Source: Pseudomonas sp. B21-028 (GTDB lineage: Bacteria > Pseudomonadota > Gammaproteobacteria > Pseudomonadales > Pseudomonadaceae). From it: a stretch of DNA of 64,000 bases. The position numbers and the translations under genes were made by a program. This document shows positions 55,652 through 64,000 of the stretch, one piece after another. Every line of letters begins with the position of its first letter. Within the stretch, counting starts at the first letter, position 1. Where the stretch lies: positions 4,030,001 through 4,094,000 of the forward strand of contig NZ_CP087184.1 of the NCBI RefSeq assembly GCF_024749045.1, in the 5' to 3' direction. The notes beneath the pieces are model-generated. The model saw nothing but the letters and a program-made list of their open reading frames with translations, was not told where the DNA came from and searched no databases.

Positions 55652-57019
55652 ATGATCCAGCCCTTGAGCCACCTTCCCCATTCCCAGGAAGACCCGACCT
55701 CCCTCGCCGCCCGCTTCAGCGACCTGGCGCCACCCCTCAACGACCGGCAGGCCCATCTGGAAGCGTCCCGATGCCTGTACTGCTACGACGCACCGTGCGT
55801 GAACGCTTGCCCGAGCGAGATCGATATTCCGTCGTTCATTCGCAACATCCACCAGGACAATGTCCAGGGCGCGGCCCAGAAGATTCTCTCGGCCAACATC
55901 CTCGGCGGCAGTTGCGCCCGGGTCTGCCCTACGGAAATCCTCTGCCAGCAAGCCTGCGTGCGCAACAACAGCCACGAATGCGCCCCGGTGTTGATCGGCC
56001 AGTTGCAGCGCTACGCCGTGGACAATGCCCAATTCAGCGAACACCCGTTCAAGCGGGCCACCGCCACTGGCAAGCGCATCGCCGTGGTCGGCGCCGGCCC
56101 GGCGGGCCTGTCCTGCGCTCACCGCAGTGCGATGCACGGCCATGACGTGGTGATTTTCGAGGCCCGGGACAAGGCCGGCGGCCTCAATGAATACGGGATC
56201 GCCAAGTACAAACTGGTGGACGATTACGCCCAGCGCGAACTGGACTTCCTGCTGGAGATCGGCGGCATCGAAATCCGCCACGGCCAGAAGCTGGGAGAAA
56301 ACCTCAGCCTGAGCGAACTGCACCAACAGTTCGACGCGGTGTTCCTCGGCCTCGGCCTGGCCGCCAGCAAGCAACTGGGCCTGAGCGATGAACAAGCGCC
56401 GGGGCTGCTGGCCGCCACCGAGTACATCCGCGAGCTGCGCCAGGCCGATGACCTCAGCCAGTTGCCGCTGGCCGACCGCTGCATCGTGCTCGGTGCCGGC
56501 AACACCGCCATCGACATGGCCGTGCAGATGGCCCGCCTCGGCGCCCGGGACGTCAGCCTGGTTTACCGTCGCGGGCTTGAGGACATGGGCGCCACCGGCC
56601 ACGAGCAGGACATTGCCAAGGCCAATCAGGTCCGCCTGCTGACCTGGGCCCAACCGCAACAGGTGCTGCTCGACGACGCTGGCCACGTGCGGGGCATGCG
56701 CTTCTCCCGCACCCATCTGGAGAACGGACGACTGGTCATCGATGCCGACACGTTCGACCTGGCCGCCGACGGCATTTTCAAGGCCATCGGCCAGGCTTTT
56801 GACGAGGACGCACTGGCGGACCCGCTGGCCCGGGAACTCAAGCGCCAGGACGGACGGATCCTGGTGGACGAACACCTGCGCACCAGCATCGCCGGCGTGT
56901 ATGCCGGCGGCGATTGCACCAGCCTGGACCAGGACCTCACCGTACAGGCGGTGCAGCACGGCAAGCTCGCCGCCGAGGCGATCAACGCCCAACTCATGCT
57001 CAACGTGGAGGCTGCGTAA
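55652..57019 (+). CDS. preT: NAD-dependent dihydropyrimidine dehydrogenase subunit PreT
   Basis: This is the flavin and NAD-binding electron-input subunit. The 455 residues have Cys clusters for two [4Fe-4S] centres (YCYDAPCVNACPSEIDIP, about 41-58; SCARVCPTEILCQQACVR, about 89-106), then FAD motif VVGAGPAGLSCAHRSA (about 140-155) and NAD motif CIVLGAGNTAIDMAVQMA (about 278-295). It is the homologue of the N-terminal half of mammalian dihydropyrimidine dehydrogenase. Its stop is immediately followed by preA. Confidence 0.92.
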   Translation: MIQPLSHLPHSQEDPTSLAARFSDLAPPLNDRQAHLEASRCLYCYDAPCVNACPSEIDIPSFIRNIHQDNVQGAAQKILSANILGGSCARVCPTEILCQQACVRNNSHECAPVLIGQLQRYAVDNAQFSEHPFKRATATGKRIAVVGAGPAGLSCAHRSAMHGHDVVIFEARDKAGGLNEYGIAKYKLVDDYAQRELDFLLEIGGIEIRHGQKLGENLSLSELHQQFDAVFLGLGLAASKQLGLSDEQAPGLLAATEYIRELRQADDLSQLPLADRCIVLGAGNTAIDMAVQMARLGARDVSLVYRRGLEDMGATGHEQDIAKANQVRLLTWAQPQQVLLDDAGHVRGMRFSRTHLENGRLVIDADTFDLAADGIFKAIGQAFDEDALADPLARELKRQDGRILVDEHLRTSIAGVYAGGDCTSLDQDLTVQAVQHGKLAAEAINAQLMLNVEAA

Positions 57020-58294
57020 ATGGCCGATCTGTCTATTGTCTTCGCCGGCATCAAAGCCCCCAACCCGTTCTGGCTGGCCTCCGCGCCGCCCACCGACAAG
57101 GCCTACAACGTGGTCCGCGCATTCGAGGCCGGCTGGGGTGGCGTGGTCTGGAAAACCCTGGGGGAAGACCCGGCGGCGGTGAACGTGTCGTCGCGCTACT
57201 CGGCGCACTTCGGCGCCAATCGCGAGGTGTTGGGCATCAATAACATCGAGCTGATCACCGACCGCTCCCTGGAGATCAACCTGCGGGAAATCACCCAGGT
57301 GAAAAAGGACTGGCCGGACCGGGCGTTGATCGTGTCGCTGATGGTGCCCTGTGTCGAGGAGTCCTGGAAACACATCCTGCCCCTGGTGGAAGCCACCGGC
57401 GCCGACGGTATCGAACTGAACTTCGGTTGCCCCCACGGCATGCCGGAACGGGGCATGGGCGCGGCGGTCGGTCAGGTACCGGAGTACGTCGAACAGGTGA
57501 CCCGCTGGTGCAAGACTTATTGCTCGCTGCCAGTGATCGTCAAGCTCACGCCGAACATCACCGACATCCGCGTCGCCGCCCGGGCGGCCCATCGCGGTGG
57601 CGCGGATGCGGTGTCGCTGATCAACACCATCAACTCCATCACCAGCGTCGACCTGGAGCGGATGGTCGCGCTGCCCACCGTCGGCAGCCAGAGCACCCAT
57701 GGGGGTTACTGCGGCTCGGCGGTCAAGCCGATCGCGCTGAACATGGTGGCGGAAATCGCCCGTGACCCGCAGACCCGCGGCTTGCCCATCTGCGGCATCG
57801 GCGGCATCGGCAGTTGGCGCGATGCCGCGGAATTCATCGCCCTGGGCAGCGGCGCGGTTCAGGTGTGCACGGCCGCAATGCTGCACGGTTTTCGCATCGT
57901 CGAAGAGATGAAGGACGGCCTGTCACGCTGGATGGACAGCCAGGGTCACGCCAACCTTCAGGCGTTCTCCGGTCGCGCGGTGGGCAACACCACCGATTGG
58001 AAATACCTGGACATCAACTACCAGGTCATCGCCAGGATCGACCAGGAGGCCTGCATCGGTTGCGGCCGTTGCCACATCGCCTGCGAAGACACCTCGCACC
58101 AGGCCATCGCCAGCCACAGGCAGGCTGACGGAACGCGCAAATATGAAGTGATCGATGAAGAATGCGTAGGCTGCAACCTGTGTCAGATCACCTGCCCGGT
58201 GCAGGATTGCATCGAGATGGTGCCGGTGGAAACGGGCAAGCCGTTTCTGGATTGGGATCATGATCCGCGTAATCCCTATCATGTAGCGGTTTGA
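57020..58294 (+). CDS. preA: NAD-dependent dihydropyrimidine dehydrogenase catalytic subunit PreA
   Basis: PreA reduces uracil and thymine. The 424 residues form an FMN TIM barrel (KAPNPFWLASAPPTDKAYNVVRAF, ELNFGCPHGM, VKLTPNITDI, GIGGIGSWRDAAEFIALGSGAVQVCTA) followed by two C-terminal [4Fe-4S] motifs (CIGCGRCHIACEDTSHQ and CVGCNLCQITCPVQDC, about 346-400). The catalytic Cys lies in ...GGYCGSAVKP.... AAGGA-type sites are weak, so expression probably relies on coupling to preT, whose stop codon it abuts. Confidence 0.93.
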   Translation: MADLSIVFAGIKAPNPFWLASAPPTDKAYNVVRAFEAGWGGVVWKTLGEDPAAVNVSSRYSAHFGANREVLGINNIELITDRSLEINLREITQVKKDWPDRALIVSLMVPCVEESWKHILPLVEATGADGIELNFGCPHGMPERGMGAAVGQVPEYVEQVTRWCKTYCSLPVIVKLTPNITDIRVAARAAHRGGADAVSLINTINSITSVDLERMVALPTVGSQSTHGGYCGSAVKPIALNMVAEIARDPQTRGLPICGIGGIGSWRDAAEFIALGSGAVQVCTAAMLHGFRIVEEMKDGLSRWMDSQGHANLQAFSGRAVGNTTDWKYLDINYQVIARIDQEACIGCGRCHIACEDTSHQAIASHRQADGTRKYEVIDEECVGCNLCQITCPVQDCIEMVPVETGKPFLDWDHDPRNPYHVAV

Positions 58295-58316
58295 GAGCTG
58301 CGGTGCCTGGACTGGC

Positions 58317-58387
58317 GCTATCGCGAGCAGGCTCGCTCCCACATTGGAAACGCTGTCTCCTGTGGGAGCGAGCCTGCTCGCGATGAG
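58317..58387. repeat. REP pair, tail-to-tail orientation
   Basis: This is a compact doublet of the 52121/55514 class, between preA and the convergent TetR-family gene. Confidence 0.85.
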
Positions 58388-58409
58388 GCCATCAGAAGCA
58401 CCACAAGTT

Positions 58410-59030
58410 TCAGGGTTCCAACCCGATCCCCCGCAAGATCACCCCGGTCACCGTCTGCACCGCCCGCTCGAACTGCATGTCCGACAACGGCTGGTGATCG
58501 TTGAGGATGTTGATCTGGTGGTCGAAGTCGGCGTAATGCTGGGTCGACGCCCAGATCATGTAGAGCAGGCTCGACGGCTCCACCGGCAGGATGCGTTTGT
58601 CCTCCACCCACTGGCGAATCTTCGCTTCCTTCATCTTGGCCCACTCATAGAGGCTGGCGTCCAGCGCCTGCCCCAGCGTGGGCGCACCATGGATCACTTC
58701 GTTGGCCCAGACCTTCGAACCATGGGGCCGGCTGCGGGAGTGGTTCATCTTGGCGCGGATGTAGCTGCTGAGCACTACCCGCGGATCGTCGAACATTTCG
58801 AAACACAAGGCGTCCTGCTTCCAGACTTCCAGCAGATCGAACAGCACGGCGCTGTACAGCTCGCTCTTGGTGCTGAAGTAGTAGTGCAGGTTGGAACGGG
58901 GCAACTGCACTTCAGCCGCGATGTCGGCCATGGCAGTGCTGCCGAAGCCTTTCTCGGCAAAGACCTTCTCGGCGGCCAGCAGGATTTTCTCGACGTTACT
59001 GCGACGAATCTCGATCTTGTGATTGCCCAT
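58410..59030 (-). CDS. TetR-family regulator, RutR-like
   Basis: The 206-residue protein has an N-terminal helix-turn-helix (about 12-58: ILLAAEKVFAEKGFGSTAMADIAAEVQLPRSNLHYYFSTKSELY-type) and an all-helical ligand domain. It is the likely local regulator of pyrimidine catabolism, as RutR-type proteins bind uracil. AGGGAG lies 5 nt before the ATG at 59030; the longer in-frame start is rejected. Confidence 0.85.
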   Translation of the reverse strand: MGNHKIEIRRSNVEKILLAAEKVFAEKGFGSTAMADIAAEVQLPRSNLHYYFSTKSELYSAVLFDLLEVWKQDALCFEMFDDPRVVLSSYIRAKMNHSRSRPHGSKVWANEVIHGAPTLGQALDASLYEWAKMKEAKIRQWVEDKRILPVEPSSLLYMIWASTQHYADFDHQINILNDHQPLSDMQFERAVQTVTGVILRGIGLEP

Positions 59031-59114
59031 GAGGGCTCCCTGGCAACAGCGATGCCCAAGACTAGCATCCACCCACTGTCGAAAACACCGCGATTCCCCG
59101 CGGGAGTCGCTCCT

Positions 59115-59247
59115 TGTGGCGAGGGGATTTATCCCCGCTGGGCTGTGAAGCAGCCCTAATTACAGATACCTGGATGTATCAGACATATTGTGCGAGTGCC
59201 TAGGGGGCTGCTTCACAGCCCAGCGGGGATAAATCCCCTCGCCACAG
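59115..59247. repeat. Paired GGGGATTTATCCCC-type repeat
   Basis: GTGGCGAGGGGATTTATCCC at the left and its reverse complement at the right enclose GCTGTGAAGCAGCCC and its inverted partner. It is the same element as at 39806-39939, and a relative of module C at 9240. It lies upstream of the TetR gene. Confidence 0.8.
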
Positions 59248-59473
59248 AAACTGAGGTGCTTCGAGGGGACTATTCGACCAATGTCTTAGACCAGTCATCG
59301 CATAACCCTCAGGTGAGGCCGCTGCTTGCAAAGAGCCGCCGCCAAAGGCCTGGCCCTGTCCTTTGCTTTGCTGCAACCATTGACCCAGCCCATTTCCCAG
59401 CATCGCCCAGTTGGATAATTCCGATCATGGCCAGTTGACAACGCGCAGCGCCCAACAAATAATCCACGCCATG

Positions 59474-59494
59474 TTGTACGACGACGTATGACAA
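59474..59494. promoter_or_regulatory. Possible GntR-type dyad upstream of the porin gene
   Basis: TTGTACGAC (59474-59482) and GTATGACAA (59486-59494) form an imperfect dyad (6 of 9 matching positions), the style of site used by FadR-subfamily regulators of hexuronate and aldarate genes. It lies 33 bp before the GTG start. The rest of 59250-59526 shows no gene. Confidence 0.3.
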
Positions 59495-59526
59495 ATAAAA
59501 ACAACAAAAAAGCAGGAGCCGTCATA

Positions 59527-60828
59527 GTGAGCAAACGTGTCCGTTTTTCTCCCGACCACCGTTCAACCCGCCGTACCCTTCTCCATTCCAGCCCCGCAAT
59601 GCTGCTGCTCGGTTGCACCGGCCTGGCCGCGTTCCTGCCAACCGCCGTCCACGCCGAAGGTTTCGTGGATGACGCCAAGGCCACGCTGAACCTGCGCAAT
59701 GCCTATTTCAACCGTAACTTCACCAACCCGAACAACGCCCAGGGCAAGGCCGAGGAATGGACCCAGAGCTTCATCCTCGACGCCAAATCCGGGTTCACCC
59801 AGGGCACGGTGGGTTTCGGCATGGATGTGCTGGGCTTGTATTCGATCAAGCTCGATGGCGGTCGCGGCACGACGGGGACGCAACTGTTGCCGGTGCACGA
59901 TGACGGCCGCCCGGCCGATGACTTCGGCCGCCTGGGTGTCGCCCTCAAGGCCAAGGTGTCGAAGACCGAGCTGAAGGTCGGCGAATGGATGCCGGTGTTG
60001 CCGATCCTGCGCTCCGACGACGGTCGTTCCCTGCCGCAAACTTTCCGCGGTGGCCAGGTCACCTCCACCGAGATCAGCGGCCTGAGCCTCTATGGCGGCC
60101 AGTTCCGCGCCAACAGCCCGCGCAACGACGCGAGCATGGAAGACATGTCCATGAACGGCCGCTCGGCCTTCACGTCCGACCGTTTCAACTTCGGCGGTGG
60201 TGAGTACGCCTTCAACGACAAACGCACCCAGGTTGGCGTCTGGTACTCGGAACTGAGCGACATCTACCAGCAGCAGTATTTCAACCTGACCCACAGCCAG
60301 CCCATCGGCGACTGGACCCTGGGTGCCAACCTCGGCTACTTCATCGGCAAGGAAAACGGTAGCGCCCTGGCCGGCGACCTGGACAACAAGACCGCCTTCG
60401 CCCTGCTCTCGGCCAAGTACGGTGGCAACACCTTCTATGTCGGCTTGCAGAAGCTCAGCGGCGACGATGCCTGGATGCGCGTCAACGGCACCAGCGGTGG
60501 CACCCTGGCCAACGACAGCTACAACTCCAGCTACGACAACGCCAGGGAAAAATCCTGGCAAGTGCGCCACGACTTCAACTTCGCCGCTGTCGGCGTACCG
60601 GGCCTGACCCTGATGAACCGCTACATCAGCGGCGACAACGTGCATACCGCCACGGTGGACGATGGCAAGGAATGGGGACGTGAAACCGAACTGGCGTACA
60701 CCGTGCAGAGCGGCGCGCTGAAGAGCCTCAACGTAAAGTGGCGTAATGCTTCGATTCGTCGGGACTACAGCACCAATGAGTTCGACGAGAATCGCATCTT
60801 TATCAGCTACCCGATCAGCTTGTTGTAA
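59527..60828 (+). CDS. OprD-family outer-membrane porin
   Basis: The 433 residues include a long signal region and a mature barrel starting EGFVDDAKATLNLRNAYFNRNF, the OprD hallmark. WTQSFILDAKSGFTQGTVGFGMDVLGLYSIKLDGG and the C-terminal ...ENRIFISYPISLL also fit. The GTG at 59527 has AGGAG 8 nt upstream, so it is preferred over the in-frame ATG at 59488. Linked uronate genes suggest uptake of a sugar acid. Confidence 0.9.
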   Translation: MSKRVRFSPDHRSTRRTLLHSSPAMLLLGCTGLAAFLPTAVHAEGFVDDAKATLNLRNAYFNRNFTNPNNAQGKAEEWTQSFILDAKSGFTQGTVGFGMDVLGLYSIKLDGGRGTTGTQLLPVHDDGRPADDFGRLGVALKAKVSKTELKVGEWMPVLPILRSDDGRSLPQTFRGGQVTSTEISGLSLYGGQFRANSPRNDASMEDMSMNGRSAFTSDRFNFGGGEYAFNDKRTQVGVWYSELSDIYQQQYFNLTHSQPIGDWTLGANLGYFIGKENGSALAGDLDNKTAFALLSAKYGGNTFYVGLQKLSGDDAWMRVNGTSGGTLANDSYNSSYDNAREKSWQVRHDFNFAAVGVPGLTLMNRYISGDNVHTATVDDGKEWGRETELAYTVQSGALKSLNVKWRNASIRRDYSTNEFDENRIFISYPISLL

Positions 60829-60870
60829 GGCGGCTGCGGTGGGTCTGTCGCTCAAGCGACGACTGATCCA

Positions 60871-61034
60871 CCGCTATCGCGAGCAGGCTCGCTCCCACAG
60901 GGGATTGTGATGAACACATTATCTGTACACGACGCCAACCACTGTGGGAGCGAGCCTGCTCGCGATGGCGACGGTACATCCAACATCTATGCAAGCTGAC
61001 CCACCGCTTTCGCGAGCAGGCTCGCTCCCACAGG
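60871..61034. repeat. Cluster of three REP cores
   Basis: REP cores lie at about 60873-60901, 60941-60968 and 61007-61034, in minus, plus, minus orientation. It combines a tail-to-tail and a head-to-head doublet sharing the middle unit. Located between the porin gene and udh. Confidence 0.85.
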
Positions 61035-61120
61035 GAGATCAACATGAGGACAAGGATATTTTCCAGCGGTCAAACGGCAACCTATAACTGATACCTCTCA
61101 CTGTTCGCTCAGGTAACTCC

Positions 61121-61942
61121 ATGACTACCACACACATTCGTCACCCTTTCAATCGCTTGCTACTGACCGGTGCCGCCGGCGGCCTGGGCAAAGTCCTGCG
61201 CGAACGCCTCAAGCCTTTCGCCCGGCACATTCGCCTTTCGGACATCGCCAACATGACTCCGGCCATCGATGAAAGCGAGGAAGTGGTGCTGTGCGACCTG
61301 TCCGACAAACAGGCGGTGCATCAACTGGTGGAGGGCGTCGATGCGATCCTGCATTTCGGTGGTGTTTCGGTAGAGCGCCCGTTCGAAGAGATCCTCGGCG
61401 CCAACATCAGCGGGGTGTTTCACATTTATGAAGCCGCCCGCAAGCACGGCGTCAAACGCATCATTTTCGCCAGCTCCAACCACGTGATCGGTTTCTACAA
61501 GCAGGACGAAGCCCTCGACGCCCTGTCCCCTCGCCGTCCGGACGGCTACTACGGCCTGTCCAAGTCCTACGGCGAAGACATGGCCAGTTTCTACTTCGAT
61601 CGCTACGGCATCGAGACCGTCAGCATCCGCATCGGCTCTTCGTTCGTCGAACCCCAGAACCGCCGAATGATGAGCACCTGGCTGAGCTACGACGACCTCA
61701 CCCACCTGATCGAATGCTCGCTCTACACCCCGAAAGTCGGGCACACCGTGGTGTATGGCATGTCCGCCAACCGCGATGTCTGGTGGGACAACAGCCACGC
61801 TGCGCACTTGGGTTATCAGCCCAAGGACAGTTCCGAAATTTTCCGCGCCAAGGTCGAAGCGCAGCCGATGCCGGCCGCCGATGACCCGGCCCGGATCTAC
61901 CAGGGCGGTGCTTTCGTAGCGGCCGGCCCGTTCGACGACTGA
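61121..61942 (+). CDS. udh: Uronate dehydrogenase
   Basis: This enzyme oxidises glucuronate or galacturonate to the aldaro-lactone with NAD+. It is a 273-residue extended SDR with LLLTGAAGGLGKVLRERL (about 13-30), the region ILHFGGVSVERPFEEILGANI (given here in part) and catalytic YGLSKSYGED (Tyr-x-x-x-Lys). The length matches the known Pseudomonas enzyme. The lactonase gene follows 43 bp downstream, so the two steps are coupled. Confidence 0.9.
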   Translation: MTTTHIRHPFNRLLLTGAAGGLGKVLRERLKPFARHIRLSDIANMTPAIDESEEVVLCDLSDKQAVHQLVEGVDAILHFGGVSVERPFEEILGANISGVFHIYEAARKHGVKRIIFASSNHVIGFYKQDEALDALSPRRPDGYYGLSKSYGEDMASFYFDRYGIETVSIRIGSSFVEPQNRRMMSTWLSYDDLTHLIECSLYTPKVGHTVVYGMSANRDVWWDNSHAAHLGYQPKDSSEIFRAKVEAQPMPAADDPARIYQGGAFVAAGPFDD

Positions 61943-61985
61943 TTCGCCTGTTTTTCATGGGATACGAATGTACAAAGGAATCACC

Positions 61986-62891
61986 ATGCAAGCTGAATTG
62001 ATTGTCGACGCACGCAACGCCGTCGGGGAAAGCCCGGTGTGGGTTCCCGGGGAAAATGCGCTGTACTGGGTGGACATTCCCAGCGGCGGCCTGCAGTGCT
62101 GGAACGCCGGGACCGGTCAACTCAAAGGTTGGGAAGCCCCCGAAATGCTCGCCTGTATCGCCCGTCACCAGGACGGCGGTTGGGTGGCCGGCATGGAGAG
62201 CGGTTTCTTTCGCCTGCACCCCAACGACGACGGCAGCCTGGACAGTGAACTGTGTGCGAACGTCGAGCATAGTCGCACCGACATGCGCCTCAACGATGGT
62301 CGTTGCGACCGTCAGGGGCGTTTCTGGGCCGGCAGCATGGTGCTGAACATGGGCGCCAACGTCGACCAGGGCCGGATGTACCGTTATGAGGCTGGACAGC
62401 GCAGCCCGGTCGAGGCGCAATTGAGTGGTTTCATCGTGCCCAATGGCCTCGGTTTCAGCCCGGACGGACGGACGATGTACCTCTCCGACTCGCACCCTTT
62501 GGTGCAGCAGATCTGGGCCTTCGACTACGACATCGACAGCGGCACGCCCTCCAACCGCCGGCTGTTCGTCGACATGCAGCCCCTGGCCGGACGCCCCGAC
62601 GGCGCGGCGGTGGATGCCGAGGGTTGCTATTGGATCTGCGCCAACGATGCCGGGCTGATCCATCGCTTTACCCCGGATGGCCGGCTGGACCGCTCGCTGG
62701 CCGTACCAGTGAAGAAACCGACGATGTGCGCCTTTGGCGGCAGCCGTCTGGACACCCTGTTCGTCACCTCGATCCGCCCAGGCGATGACAACGACCCGCA
62801 ATCCCTGGCCGGTGGCGTGTTCGCCCTCAACCCCGGCGTCAAGGGCCTGGCTGAACCTGCTTTCGGAGGACGGAAACACTCCGCGAACTGA
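61986..62891 (+). CDS. SMP-30/gluconolactonase-family lactonase
   Basis: This 301-residue six-bladed beta-propeller has the metal ligands in VGESPVWVP (Glu), RLNDGRCDRQGRFWAGSM (Asn, Asp) and SGFIVPNGLGFSPDGRTMYLSDS (Asn, Asp). It likely opens the lactone made by uronate dehydrogenase. AAGGA lies 7 nt before the ATG at 61986, which is preferred over a Met six codons earlier. Confidence 0.88.
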   Translation: MQAELIVDARNAVGESPVWVPGENALYWVDIPSGGLQCWNAGTGQLKGWEAPEMLACIARHQDGGWVAGMESGFFRLHPNDDGSLDSELCANVEHSRTDMRLNDGRCDRQGRFWAGSMVLNMGANVDQGRMYRYEAGQRSPVEAQLSGFIVPNGLGFSPDGRTMYLSDSHPLVQQIWAFDYDIDSGTPSNRRLFVDMQPLAGRPDGAAVDAEGCYWICANDAGLIHRFTPDGRLDRSLAVPVKKPTMCAFGGSRLDTLFVTSIRPGDDNDPQSLAGGVFALNPGVKGLAEPAFGGRKHSAN

Positions 62892-62947
62892 TCTGCTTTA
62901 CCGCTTCACATCGATAGACATAAAAACAACAACACTGGAGATAGATC

Positions 62948-63916
62948 ATGAATTTCAAACGCACGCTTTTGATCGCCGCTTTGCCCCTGGCCTTCCTGGC
63001 GCAGGCGGCTCATGCCCTCGATATCAAGATCGCCGACATCCACCCCAAGGGCTACCCGACCGTGGTTGCCGAGGAATCCATGGGTAAAACCCTGGAAAAG
63101 GAGAGCAACGGCGAGTTGAAGTTCAAGTATTTCCCAGGCGGCGTACTGGGCTCTGAAAAAGAAGTCATCGAGCAGATGCAAGCCGGCGCGATCCAGATGA
63201 CTCGCGTCAGCCTGGGTATCGTCGGCCCTGTGGTGCCGGACGTGAACGTCTTCAACATGCCATTCATCTTCCGCGACCAGGCCCACATGCGCGCCGTCAT
63301 CGACGGTGAAGTGGGCGATGCGATCCTCGACCGGATCACCAACTCCGAGTTTGGCCTGGTGGCCCTGGCCTGGATGGACGGCGGCACGCGCAACCTCTAC
63401 ACCAAGAAGCCAGTGCGCAAGCTCGAAGACCTCAAGGGCATGAAGATTCGTGTCCAAGGCAACCCGATGTTCATCGACACCATCAATGCCATGGGCGGCA
63501 ACGGTATTGCGATGGACACCGGCGAGATCTTCAGCGCCTTGCAGACCGGCGTGATCGATGGCGCGGAAAACAACCCGCCGACCATGCTCGAGCACAACCA
63601 CTACCAGAACGCCAAGTTCTATAGCCTGACCGGTCACCTGATCCTGCCCGAGCCGATCGTGATGTCGAAAATCACCTGGAACAAGCTCACGCCGGAACAG
63701 CAGGACATGGTGAGAAAAGCCGCCAAGGCGGCCCAGGCCGAAGAGCGCGTGCTGTGGGACAAGAAGTCCGCCTCCAGTGAAGAAAAACTCAAGGCTGCCG
63801 GCGTGGAGTTCATCACCGTCGACAAGAAACCTTTCTACGACGCCACCGCACCGATCCGGGCCAAATACGGCGCGCCTTATGCCGACCTGATCAAGCGTAT
63901 CGAAGCGGTCCAGTAA
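62948..63916 (+). CDS. TRAP transporter substrate-binding protein (DctP family)
   Basis: The 322 residues start with a signal peptide (MNFKRTLLIAALPLAFLAQAAHA). The mature domain has KIADIHPKGYPTVVAEESMGK, the conserved Arg in LKGMKIRVQGNPMFIDTINAMGG that usually binds a carboxylate, and GVIDGAENNPPTM. Neighbouring udh and lactonase genes suggest a hexuronate or aldarate ligand. GGAG precedes the ATG. Confidence 0.92.
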   Translation: MNFKRTLLIAALPLAFLAQAAHALDIKIADIHPKGYPTVVAEESMGKTLEKESNGELKFKYFPGGVLGSEKEVIEQMQAGAIQMTRVSLGIVGPVVPDVNVFNMPFIFRDQAHMRAVIDGEVGDAILDRITNSEFGLVALAWMDGGTRNLYTKKPVRKLEDLKGMKIRVQGNPMFIDTINAMGGNGIAMDTGEIFSALQTGVIDGAENNPPTMLEHNHYQNAKFYSLTGHLILPEPIVMSKITWNKLTPEQQDMVRKAAKAAQAEERVLWDKKSASSEEKLKAAGVEFITVDKKPFYDATAPIRAKYGAPYADLIKRIEAVQ

Positions 63917-63947
63917 TCCCTTTCGATCTGTACTCATGAAAAGGCCA

Positions 63948-63974
63948 GGCGCGCCTGCGGTTAAAAGGCGCGCC
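63948..63974 (+). promoter_or_regulatory. Hairpin between the TRAP binding-protein gene and the next gene
   Basis: GGCGCGCC (63948-63955) and GGCGCGCC (63967-63974) are self-complementary and can pair as an 8-bp stem with an 11-nt loop. Such a structure could protect the upstream mRNA or partly stop transcription, giving excess binding protein over membrane subunits. It is not followed by a T-run. Confidence 0.4.
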
Positions 63975-63992
63975 CGGTTACGGTGGAACCCG

Positions 63993-64000
63993 ATGAAGAA
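63993..64000 (+). CDS. Possible start of the downstream TRAP subunit gene (partial)
   Basis: ATGAAGAA begins 5 nt after GGTGGA and reads M-K-K before the window ends. A TRAP membrane subunit would be expected here, but only position supports this. Confidence 0.3.

Overview
The window looks like a chromosomal segment of a fluorescent Pseudomonas (P. fluorescens group). Evidence for this is high-GC coding sequence with Pseudomonas-style codon use, an hcnABC hydrogen cyanide synthase operon, an Mrp/Sha antiporter operon with fused A/B subunits, an OprD porin, DUF1652 and DUF2789 genes, and many REP-type palindromes with the core GGGAGCGAGCCTGCTCGC. The species cannot be fixed from this sequence alone.

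Layout. 1-5.5 kb is the edge of a type VI secretion (T6SS) locus: the 3' part of clpV, a small AT-rich predicted deaminase, vgrG, a MORN-repeat protein, and a DUF4280 PAAR-like gene on the other strand. 5.8-7.7 kb holds an aminoglycoside-phosphotransferase-fold protein and an SDR dehydrogenase. 7.8-10.5 kb holds a Gfo/Idh/MocA dehydrogenase with paired IolR-like operators, then a scrambled tandem-repeat block built from the 3' ends of two convergent genes, the 5' remnant of an FAD protein, and an XRE-cupin regulator divergent from an EamA transporter. 11.5-16.6 kb is a bacteriocin module: an S-type pyocin-like toxin with two successive nuclease-type domains, its coupled immunity gene, and a protein that fuses a colicin-type immunity domain to a decayed pyocin. 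16.8-22.9 kb is the seven-subunit Mrp Na+/H+ antiporter encoded by six genes. 23-28.6 kb holds mixed single genes: DUF3995, an orphan glycine-betaine-type binding protein, a chemoreceptor, and a DksA paralogue with only two of the four zinc cysteines.

28.9-43.1 kb is a near-complete myo-inositol catabolic regulon. It has an ABC importer (permease, ATPase, binding protein), two dehydrogenases (an IolG-like one and a second MocA-type one), iolD, iolI, iolB, iolE, an IolC-DUF2090 fusion, and the divergent RpiR-family regulator iolR. No iolA is present. GGAA-N6-TTCC operators lie at iolR/iolC, at the ABC promoter, and also 25-34 kb away at the 7.9 kb dehydrogenase. 43.3-46.3 kb is hcnABC with an ANR-type box. 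46.6-48.6 kb is an OmpR/EnvZ-type two-component pair. 49.2-59.0 kb is reductive pyrimidine or hydantoin catabolism: preT, preA, dihydropyrimidinase, beta-ureidopropionase, an NCS1 transporter, a TetR regulator and a PAS-LuxR regulator. 59.5-64 kb starts a hexuronate or aldarate locus: OprD porin, uronate dehydrogenase, lactonase and a TRAP binding protein.

The most unusual material is the bacteriocin module, the deaminase in the T6SS locus, the operator link between two distant inositol-type loci, and the rearranged repeat block at 9.0-9.9 kb.
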